This document shows positions 37,290-49,288 of a DNA stretch of 64,000 nucleotides, piece after piece. Both the position numbers and the translations under genes were made by a program. The notes under the pieces are model-generated. The model searched no databases and was not told where the DNA came from. It worked only from the letters and a program-made list of their open reading frames with translations. The stretch is from Sipunculus nudus (lineage: Eukaryota > Annelida > Sipuncula > Golfingiida > Sipunculidae). The stretch's first letter is position 1. Every line of letters begins with the position of its first letter. The stretch covers positions 68,678,926-68,742,925 of the forward strand of contig CM049309.1 in assembly GCA_026874595.1 (NCBI GenBank), written 5' to 3'.

Positions 37290-40273
37290 CTTTTAGAATA
37301 TTAAATATGGTGAGAAAATATTAATATAACCGGCCCGATTTTTATTAATGAGTGAGAGTTTTTTTTTAAAGATTGCCAAAAATATATTTCTCTGAACTTT
37401 TTAGGTAAAGCAACATTAACTTTCGTCAGTAGTAGTATATATTGATATATTATTTTTACGACGTTTAAACATTCATGTAGTTCAGATAACCATATCCTTG
37501 TTGTTATTATTTTCTGAAAAAATCTTGAGAATTGCACCTTACCAATCGTTTGCAAGGGTTGATTTCAATGTTTGGACAGTTTTCTTAAAACTAGGACCTA
37601 TACATTTATGTTAATGTTGGTGTGGTGATTAGAACACCGGACCATGTGGCTTGTCGAGTTATTTAATCCGACAGAGCCGATTACATTTCAGGAGGCGGCA
37701 TTACGAAAATTCTGGTGCCTCTTACTCAGGACTATTCCGGAATTCTGAGAAGTTCAAGAAAAAGCAGCACCGAACGAAAGGAAAATGGTAACAATCGGAC
37801 GAGACCGACGTCTTTGGTGATACCAGTCTGTACACTCTTTATAGAAGAAACAAGAGGAGCAGTGTCTACTTGCCTGAGCAGAGTCTATTGCAGCCCCAGC
37901 AGACAGGACGGTCCTTACAGCCTGAAAAGAATTAAAATAATTAAAAGAATTATCAACATAAATAAATAAAAGTTCAAATTAAAGGTTTAAAGGTACATTT
38001 ACATTTGCAATGATTTTTGTATTAGCTCACTCTATTTGTTCATTGTTGCTGAATACAACAGTTTCCCCGCAGAAGCGTCCCGACATATGGAATTACTATC
38101 TCCAGGTGACTTGTTTTTTTATGTTGTAGTGGTTCCGTTTGCGAGTAAACACAGTCCATGTATGTCTGTTTATCATAAGAAGATTGTTTGATCTTGTGCA
38201 TGTGCGACAAATGCCAAAAAAAGGAGAAGACACACGAAAGAAGAAGCATGTAGGCAACAACGGCTGGAAGCTTGAAAAATATTGATTTGTGAAGCTGCGC
38301 GGCACGCATACGAGGTGGCATGAGCGCTATGTTTATGATTTGCAACCACTGATTAGGTCCGATACAAGCTTATTTCCACAGGAGTAAACAATACTTTTAG
38401 AATGAAATTGGTGGATGTCATATTGTTACGGTATGTGAATAGGTTACTTTAATTTTAAAATTCTTATCTGGTAAAATCCTGTGCTATAGTTAGCAAATAC
38501 ATTTGTATAGTATAGATGCTGCTTATATGTTATATCCGACCACTTCTATTTTGACTGTGGTCAGATGCGGGACAAAATTGTTATGACGTTAAGTGTAATT
38601 GAACCTACGACATACAGATACAGAACGAAACATGCGGGTATTATATATATATTTTCGTGATTTTCACCTTTTTCGGTGTTTCGCGAGCGTTTCCGAACTT
38701 ACCAAAAATAACCTACACAAAGTTTATATCCATTTTTACATGAACAATCATTAAAAATCTTATCAATTTGACTAAAAAACTGAGAGAGGATGTAAAAAAC
38801 CAAAGGAATGGAAATTTTTTTTCATAATCTGCAGACAATGCAAAAGATTATATATTATGAAAATGAATTATGAAATGTATTTTACTATTTAAATTATCAC
38901 TTTAACAACTTTAAATAATAACGTATGATCAGGGCTGAGGATGTGGAATACAGGACTGTTCACTGCGTATATTGGGCTTATTATTCACGAAGGTTTTATT
39001 TTCGCGATAATTTCCAAACACGGCATACAGGTTTTCTGTTTTTGAACCTCTTACCTCGAGGTCCCCGCGCTGAACTGCGGTGTGAAGAGGCATATTATTG
39101 GAGGAGTCCGTAAACCTCAACACGTCTTCTCTTCTGTATCCACATTTGTCAGCTACAAAGACATTAAAGATATATAATCATTTACAATAATGTGTATTAT
39201 CTCATGCTGTTAGTTGATTTTAACCTGAATACTAATGTACAAAGTTTCCCAGCAATCTATCCCGGCATACGGATATACTAGTATTATCTTCGATTCACCT
39301 GTGTTCACGTTGTTATGGTTCTGTGTGTGAGTCTGTTTACCATAACACAAATGCGTGACCAGAGGTCAGATCATGAGCATGCGCATGTCCGATCTTGAGC
39401 ACTCCCACACAAAATGAAGAATATATAAAATATATAATTTGTGAAGTTGCGTGGTACAGCCATCAGGTAGCGGATATATTATGTTTATGTGCAGCCCCAG
39501 TGGTCGCGCCGGATGTAAGCTTATTTCCACTCGTGAACAGGGGTAAACATACAGGTATTGAACGAAATATTGGCAGATACCATAATATTTTACCCTAATA
39601 TACCATAACATCATAGTCTTTTTATATTTAACGTAACTGGTATGTGAATAGGTCACTTTAACAAGTGAAGTAAAGATTTATCGAATGGATGTCATAGCTA
39701 AAGCCTATAACAGTTCTTGAATAATTACAACAGCCAAGAAAAGAGATCTCTATTTTTGATGTGCTATTTATCTAATAAGACAGCAAAATAATTTTTTAAA
39801 ATTTATTATTTTACAATAGATTAAATCCGTTTATATATATGCAGTTTGGAGATTCGTCCGTTTTTGTTAAACCAAGAAATCAAAAATGTATGGTACCAAA
39901 GAGTATTTATATTTCTTGGAATGTGAGGAAATAACAGAACCAGTAACTCATCTTATATATGGATGATGAGAGATAAAACGTTCGGCTCTCTCCGCTGACG
40001 ACCCGGGTGCGATCCCCTGCGTGGCTATGAGAGTGGCTTGTTGTAGCCCGTCAAGGGCTTTCTGCGGGTTCTCCGGTTTCCCCATGCACCTTTACAGGTG
40101 AATATTAGGTCACCTTGTAAAATTCATATCCCCAGTGGATGGGGCAGAGCCATGAACGGTTGAATCGGTACTAAGTTTTTTTTTAATTTGAACGACAATA
40201 TGAGTTAGGCTGGAAAAGTCAAGGTTCGAATTTTCTGGGGTAATTTGACTGATAACACAAGTAATATACTTAA

Positions 40274-40346
<73 letters not shown>

Positions 40347-43300
40347 CACAAAGACTGAGCTGCACTTTCACACCATTATACGTATTTGTTTGGATTAAAA
40401 TGAATAACACTAGAAACTCAGCGCAATTCAACCCGTAGACTAATGTAATGACAAATATATCCATTCCATTACCTTTTAATTCGGACACAAAAAGCTTTAT
40501 ACAGCATAATTGAAATTCCTTCTGCATCAAGGGTGTAAAATGAAAATTGTCCGTCTTCATCAGGCAAAATAACACTCATTCCAGGGCTAATGGGGACCAA
40601 AGCATTGTGTATGAGCCTTTGAATGATACAGTTAACAAAACCATGAAATGTAAATTGCCAGCTCTGAATGTCCGCGGTACCAAATGTCCGTCGCATTATG
40701 TAAGCCGTACGTGCTTTATGATGTTAAAAAGGATGGTCGGTCCACGTATGCTTACTCATGGCAGCTTTATCTATGTCGCGATTTACTTCGGATAATTCAG
40801 ACAACATACGCTACAGTTAAACAAATATTTGGCAATATCCTTTTTCATCACAGATTCATTTTTACGTATTCATATAGCTACTTCTCTTTCGTCACTTGCA
40901 TTATCTAGCATGGGCTGCCATTTCTCTTACAAAAAGGCTTTCAAAGTCCATTTTCTTCACTGACGCAAACACAACTTAACTATACACACAAAGACATATG
41001 CATTAGTTATTTCTCTCTCTGTGCAACACTATATCAGCCATAAGTGCGGTCGTTTTTGGCGGTCTGAGAAAACAGTAACGCCCCCAGCGAAATAGGTTTA
41101 TGACGGAGATTTTGTGTATGGACAATCAGTTAATGGACATCAGAGATGGCATTGCTTTTTATCACCACCGTAATTATGTTCGTCAGTGAGTTGGCGTTTT
41201 CGATCAATAATCATTGCGTGCAGGATAATTTTGTTTTCCCTTTTATCTCTCGCGTGCGATTGTGTTTTATCATAAACTGTATGATGTAATATTTAATTGA
41301 CAAAAACATCGTCGATGCCATCATAAGTGTGACTTGTACAAAATATTCACGTATTGTGCCTATATATGTACGATCACAGTGATGTTAACCATTGTTTCTT
41401 TATCTTTTTTGGGCACCTCTTTAATAATCGTCTGTACTATTGGTCACTTTTTATAGATGAATTATTTATTCAATTAGCCTGTAATTATTCATTCCGGTCG
41501 CCTTTAATGTACACCACATTTCCAAACCTTGCTGCGTTTTGCCAGGTCGACAGGTTTCATTAAGGAGAGTAACTGTCGAAATGTTTCCTGATTCATAAAA
41601 CACTTAGTACATCGTACCCATCTGAACTTTGGCATAGAGGATCTTGTATATATAGGTTAATTATTACATATCAAAATCAAACACTGAATATGAAAAAGAA
41701 TTACTTGCTTAAATATTTATCATATTGGAACCATGTGGACTTTATTCACGATCCATTCACAAAATTTCCGGTTTTGCTTTCATTTTTTTCTCTATCTGAA
41801 CTATATTATTAATTCATGGAGATATGTTGTTGCAGTAGATTACGTTTGATTCATAAAAAATGTGCTGTTCACAAATGTTATGAAAAACAAAATCTGTACA
41901 TTCTTCGTATTACCACCTAATATAACACTACACGTATTTATTGTTCTTTTTGTTTTTATGTTATACTATATATAACCTAGGTCAACAACAGATCCGTATA
42001 TATTAACATCTTTTGCAGATTACTATTGAATAGTATACATAATGCTACGGGAGTAAGTGATGACCGGGGACAGTTTTCATATTTAAATAATACTTGCTGT
42101 ATCTTTGACCGATTTATGCATTGCACAGGACTGGCAATGTATGGTTTTAGGTAGACGTGAGACGTACTGGTACTATACTGTTTTTATTATCATTACTGTC
42201 AAATGGTGAGAATACATAATCTTTGTTTTATCTTTTGCTTTATTATGTCAATAAATTCAAAACCCCTATACGATGATTATTTTGCCCCTGTTAATTTCCC
42301 GCCCAACTTACATCTACCGTCCGGAAACCATTTCAACATTGCAGGAACTGTCAAAAGATAGCTTTCTTCGGACATGAGTAAACATAAAACCCCCTCTGCA
42401 ATTTGTGAGGCACGGCTTATTGCTGTCATATAAAGTCACCGTGACGAAGCAAAATTGAATTCAAAACAGACCGAGGCGTTACGTGGCAACTAATGCGATA
42501 TCCTAATTGTATCCATCACGGCTTTATCACAATGTCAAACACTTCAGGCTTTTATTGTATTTGCCCAATTACAGCCAGATGACGAGACCAGCCAGTTATC
42601 AAATTTTCAAGGTGGACACAACGGTCGAAGTCAGAAAGGCTTAAGTGCACGTCGTTACAGTGAAAACCCACGCCAAGTCGTTTGTTTCCGGGTATATAAA
42701 CAACGTGCGTGGTCCGTTAGTCAGCGAATTGGCAAGGGACAAATTACACTTTGGACAGTCATCAATATCAGTAATAAGATTCATCGACTAATGACTCGAG
42801 AAAATTAATCCAAACATGGCCCCGTCTATATAATGGTGGACACTGTCAAATTCGCTGGTGTTGGTTTACCAATCACTTCAGGTTCTTCATGTGTCAAGAA
42901 CTGAGTACACATTGAAATAAACAAATTAATTTAATTACATCCCATGCATATAGGGAGAAAATGAGAAGTCATTGCGTAAACTGTGTTTGGACTTTGACTG
43001 TGATTTGCCTTATTTAAATAAAACGGAATACAACTAAAAAGCAGCCACAGACCACACCACACAACCGCGACCATTCTGGATCGCCAGGTCCAGATTATTA
43101 TCAGGCTCCTGGTGTACCTTTGCTGTGTGTTACGTGCACATGACATGATGAATCCAAGCCAACATAAATATGTTTCGTGGTTTAGCAACTCAATGGCTGC
43201 TTCAAAGGTTTGCCCTGCCAACTAGAACAAATGTGACCCTATTTAGGTGACACCTTTGCAAAGTCCAGCCGGCAGAAAGTATCACCCCGTGCGGAAACTT

Positions 43301-46161
43301 CCCCGTTAACAACTTCATACAAGTGTATGATAACGGTCGGGATCGCCGTTGGCCACTGCGCCACCTTGCAGAGGAAAAGGATCCTATTAACAAACAGTTA
43401 TTTTTCTGATCTAGATTACCTCTAGATAAAAATGGTTTGTCCTTTACTTTTTCAAAGGTAATTTAACAGATATTTTTCTTGATCGTGTACTTGAGCCTTA
43501 TGCCTTTAGACATTTCTTGTCCAAAATAATGGTTCTTCATAAGTGTACATTTTATCTTAGTCACCACCCTTATCGATACATACACATATTACATCCAATG
43601 ATAAATTACAAAGCTCTGTTTTCCCAGACAGAAGCAGAAAGCCGTGTGACAGGGGCCCCAGAAAGATCGTTTAGGATACGGCACTTATCAATTCTGGCAA
43701 CGTAAAATCTCAAATTATCCTTCGGTTAAATATATATTTTCGTCTGGCCCGGCACTAGAAATAAGTTTTGAGCAAAAAAAAAACAGGTGGAAATATGGAG
43801 ACTTGGACCACCCGGAAATCGTCCTAAGCGATTAAATTTATTCAGCAGCAACACAGAAGCGGATTCAGGAATTTAGAATGGGGGAAGCACCTCACATTGC
43901 GAGGCCGCGCAGCGCCATGGGGAGGGGGAGGGTTGGAGTGATTAAAGGGAGGTTAGGAGAGGGGGTTGACTCCCCTCTAAGGTGTAGACATTTTTTTAAA
44001 ATTAAGGTTGTAATCGTGCAATCTGGTGTAGCTCGTGCATTATAAAGCAAGAGATACATTGTAAATAGAAGCGTGACGATGTATTATGACTCTTTTCATC
44101 AGATTTTTTGATAGGTCGAAAGGGGGGGGGGCGCCCCTCGCATCATATGCAGCGTAATTGATATATTCCTTATAATTTCCAATAATAGGTCAATCAATTA
44201 AACGCTAGGAAGGAATAGTTCAGGTATGATGACTTACCTTCAGTATAAGGATTAGCTCCAGTTTGACAAGAATTAAACTCAGTAAGGATCAGCTCCAGTA
44301 TGACGTGACTGACCCTTAGAAAGGATCAGCTCCAGTTTGACAAGACTTACCCTCAAAAAAGGATCAGCTGACTATGACATGACTCACCTTAAGTAAGGAT
44401 CAGCTCCAGTATGATATGACTCACCTTCAGTAAGGATCAGCTCCAGTATGACATGACTTACCTTCACTGAGGATCAGCTACAGTATGACATGACTTTCCC
44501 TCAGAATGGATCAGCTCAAGTATGACATGACTTACCCTAAGAAAGGATCAGCTGCACTATGACATGACTCACCTTAAGCAAGGATCAGCTCCAGTATGAC
44601 ATGACTCACCTTCAGTAAGAATCAGTTCCAGTATGATTGAACTTACCTTCAGTGAGGATCAGCTCCAGTATGACATGACTTACCTTCACTGAGGATCAGC
44701 TACAGTATGACATGACTTTTCCTCAGAATGGATCAGCTCAAGTATGACATGACTTACCCCCAGAAAGGATCAGCTTCACTATGACATGACTCACCTTAAG
44801 TAAGGATCAGCTCCAGTATGACATGACTCACCTTCAGTAAGGATCAGCTCCAGTATGACATGACTTACCTTCAGTGAGGATCAGCTCCAGTATGACATGA
44901 CTCACCTACAGTGAGGATCAGCTAAAGTATGACATGACTCACCTTCAGTAAGGATCAGCTCCAGTATGACATGATCGACTTACCTTCAGTGAGGATCAGC
45001 TCCAATACTTTCTTTGATCCACACTGTGCCGCCAGGTGAACAGGATAGTAGCCATGGTTGCATTTCTGACATAATCTAACTCCATTTGCCAACTGAAATA
45101 AAAAAGACATTGGTTAAGGTAAGATAATGCCACTCTCTATGAATGAGGGTTAAGGTTACCGGCCTTTGGAAAAAAGTCATGTGATGATGAGGGCCACTGA
45201 AATGCCCATTTTCTACGCCCGCGCTAGGTAAAATATATTGTATCAATCTATTGCCACAGCAAAGACACTCATCATAGCCAACACGCTTTATCAAAATGAG
45301 AAGAATTATATCAGAATGACCCTTTCTCTATCAGTCGAAACAGAGTCACTGCATGATTTTTCCTCTAAATTAAACATTATCGGATATCACATATTTCATG
45401 AAAGGTGGTAGCTCTTTTATATTAAGATTTATATTATATTCTGTTCGCAAAAAGCATATTTTCCAAGGATTTCAATATGGAGGTAAATCCTTCCAAAGAT
45501 AGGTTACAGATCCTACCTACCAGAACCACAGCACACTTGTCTTTATCCGTATAGGCCGCCCAGTGTAGCGGCGTCGCTCCCATGCTGTCCGTCGTGTTGG
45601 CGTCAACCCCGTGTCGCAGAAGCTCCTGTTTACAGACTAAGACAGTTGACACCACAGCCCACCTTGGATTATTTTTCAGTGTTTAAATTCTACTTTTATT
45701 CGAATTCAGGAATTATTATTTAACTTAACTTCATTATAAATACGACTATTCACCTGTCCTATCTTACCTGTAGAAATGTTTTCTGGTAGATAAATCCTGC
45801 TAAAACGGTTCTTATAATGGCTCTGTGACGGATGTATAACCTTGTTTATGTTAAAGTTAAAATTCACTAGTTGTAAAACATTTGCTAAATTCTTGTTCAC
45901 CTGACCAATAGCTGAATGTGTTTGGATTATACCCAACCATCTTATAAACGCGTGGATATAAAAAAAATGAGCACCATGTATACCGTTGGATCACCGTTTT
46001 CTGACTACTTTTAATAAATTCAAGTCAGATAGTTTTAATAATTTAATTTGATGGAGGACTATTAAACGTAGGTACAGGTGCAAGTTACTAATCTGTCAAT
46101 CATAAGTTTCACTGGTAATCCGACTGTAAGAAAAAAAAAGTATTATAATGTTTGGTCTCTT

Positions 46162-46194
<33 letters not shown>

Positions 46195-46263
46195 AGTGAG
46201 AGGGAAAGATTGATTGAGAGATTGATTGAGAGAGAGAGAGAGAGAAAGAGAAAGAGACAGACG

Positions 46264-46320
<57 letters not shown>

Positions 46321-47217
46321 GGAGAGAGAGAGTACATGGACTAGCTTACCTTGAGGATGTCATCTCTGTCTTGTTCAACACATGTATGGATTGGAGCTAT
46401 ACCTCTGATATTCGTTTTGTTCGGGTCAGCCCCCTTGGACAGAAGACACTGCACACTGCTCAGTTGACCCTCAGCGACCGCAAGGTGGAGCGGCGTCATA
46501 CCCTTGTCGTCGCCCATATTAGTATCTGCATAGACAGAACCATTCTTTAAAAACATTTATTCTGTTGAAGAAGCCCTGACTGGATCTTTTGGAAGATTTT
46601 TTTCCTATAATCTTTATATAACTTATGCAACCTATGTTAACTTCAGCGCAACCTTTACAATATATCAGAGTGACAGTGTCCTCAACATTTTCAAAAAAAT
46701 ACATTTGACAGACGTTGGACAGTGTTTGGTCTTTTCATATACAGAACTTATCTCAGAATCGATCGTTTTTTCTCAGCGGACTATATGCGCGGTATGACCT
46801 TGTGTGCCCTAATTCCTTGCTACTTATATTAGATTTAAATTTATATTGTAAAGGGGTTGAAGTAGATTATTTGTGGATAAATGATTAGAGAAATGCCTTG
46901 TGTTTCAGTGGGTTACATCTAACATATGGACTGGCCAGCAAGTCATGAACTCTAGATGGTTATACCAGTATATTAAAACTGCAGACCAGTAACAACAAAT
47001 ACGGCACGAAAGTATGTCTGAGGCAAAAAAACTGTAGAGCGTGCTCATTCTTTTAATAAACGTTAATTTTGAACCTTACCTGAATATTTTTTGTCCACTC
47101 GATTATGTCAATTCATGTATAAATTTAGCACCTGAAACCATCAGCTAAAAATGCAGACAGGACGTCGTAAAGGGTTAACATATAATGAAAGGCAGTACAT
47201 TCATTATAATTTTTTTT

Positions 47218-47257
<40 letters not shown>

Positions 47258-49241
47258 CGAGAAGGAGAGTAAGCATTTTCGTTTAGAGACATTGCATTAA
47301 ATTCCTTAAACTGTTTAAAGTCTTCCTGATTATACACTGCATGCGGTCGTCACATACCTCCTTTTTGTCTTTAATTGCTGCCTTGATTAGCAAGATTCTC
47401 TTGGCCCTGTACAAGAACTGGTGTAATCAGGCCAACGAGAGCGGGTACGTATTGCATATTTAAAATTTGGAGCTGGATACACAATACGATACCAAGCTCT
47501 CATTGGTCTGATTACAATGCTTTGCTACTTACCCACCCTTGTGGTGTGACCCAGAGAACCTTGCTGTACAAAGCAGCGGTTATAACAAGAGGAGACCTGA
47601 GACGACTTTAGCGTAAAACCGCTTCTTGGGGATCAAAGTAACCAGTCCTCTCACCTGCTCCTTTAAGTATGAGTGCCTCTATTTCCAGGGTTTTCCCCGC
47701 AACGGCGGCTTGGTGTAGCAGGGTCCGTCCGCGTTCGTCACCCTTGTTAAGATCTGGGTTTTTATTACTTTTTTGCGGAGGGCCCTTTTTTGTCTTGTTA
47801 TTACTAAACTTCACATGCGTCGGTGTGTTCATCTTCTTCTTCTGTATATCCGGAGATACCGAGGTCTTGCTGAAGTTCTGTTCCCGCAGTCTCATGATGT
47901 GTTCCTCTGGGGTCACAACAGGCCCGTCAGTGTACAGGTGGTTGGTGTTCAGTATCTGTGATCCGTTATCATGTTTCTCTCCGTCTCCCTGTAATTATAC
48001 AATACGACTTGTAATTTAAAGGGGCCAGTTCAGATATCTGACACCCATCGACTAAAGATGATCCCTTAAGCCCTTTATAAAATATGCCAGAAAACGCCGA
48101 CCCCACCGCACACAGGCTTTTCATTTTGTAGCATATGTATTTATTACATGTGGGGGACCGCCAAAATAATCATACTACATACAACATCTACTTTTGACGG
48201 CGAGTTAGACGAAACTGAGTTTTGCAAAGCACGTTTTGCAACTTTAGTGACTTTTCACATTCCGCATATAAGTAACCTACCACGTAAATCACGTTTTTTT
48301 TATTTGTTTGTCATCGTTTTTGCAGGTGTCGTATTTTCTGAGTCCTTGTAGATATAAACAAGCTCATACATCCGTCACAGAGGCGTTATAAAAACTTTCC
48401 ATAATATGAATCACTCTGTCGTTATTAATATGTATCTAGAGTATCCAGAAAGCTCATAAATCCTACAGAAAATGCTTGCTTTAGATATACAGTATTAGAA
48501 CTTTTTATTTACGTCGGTGACCTCAAGAAGTCCCCCTCCCTATCACAAAAAAAATCTGTTCCCGAAAATTAATACTAAAATGAACTGATAAACTCTTATA
48601 AACATGCCCTCGTTACAGGGGAGACTCAACAAGACCACTGTCGAAGGAAGAAGTAGTCCAGGCTTTACGTATATCCATTATTAACTTTGGATGTATGGAA
48701 TAGGACCAATTTCAGGATATCGGGAATGTCTTGATTAAGAGCCACAGCTGCTATGTAACATTGACCTGACGACTTCTAGTTCCCCAGATAATCTCACTCG
48801 GTCATCTGAGAGATCATTCAGTATGGAAGTATTACACTTAAATCAGTCATGATTGGCGTGATGTATACCCCTATGTTGTCATAGATCAACGACGAGAACG
48901 ATTACTTGACTGGACGGCATGCACCAGTATGTCACCCAGTACAAATAGGAATTGCTGGACGTAGACATAAGCATTTCACGGATATAGGAACAAACCACAG
49001 GAACCATGGGGATGACTCGGGACTATTCGGGATACTGTGTATTATATTTATATGAAAACTAATAAAGCATCAAGAAGCTAGGGCATGTAGTCTTGGTGAA
49101 TCGGTGTTACTTGTTTAATGATTGTTGTATCGGTACCTCAACAATAGTCAAACTAAGTTATTAAATGTTATATTTTACTGTGAAAAAACTGAACATAGGA
49201 ATTATACTTAATTGCCTCTGCAAGTAGATTATACCCCCCTC

Positions 49242-49288
<47 letters not shown>

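Noticed and set aside
43320-43380. Possible tRNA or SINE on minus strand (TGGCGCAGTGG A box)
   Set aside because: No B box at the expected distance and no cloverleaf pairing.
44236-44983. CRISPR-like regular repeats
   Set aside because: Head-to-tail 37-bp units with no unique spacers, in a eukaryotic intron. They are exon-intron junction duplicates.
46078-46344. Arg/Glu-rich ORF of 88 codons
   Set aside because: Pure translation of a GA microsatellite.
47347-47395. Possible 49-nt exon between exons 2 and 3 (CAG|GGCCAAG...GGAG|GTATGT)
   Set aside because: Good splice signals, but every phase that fits exon 2 and exon 3 meets a stop or breaks the frame. At best it is a poison or non-coding exon.
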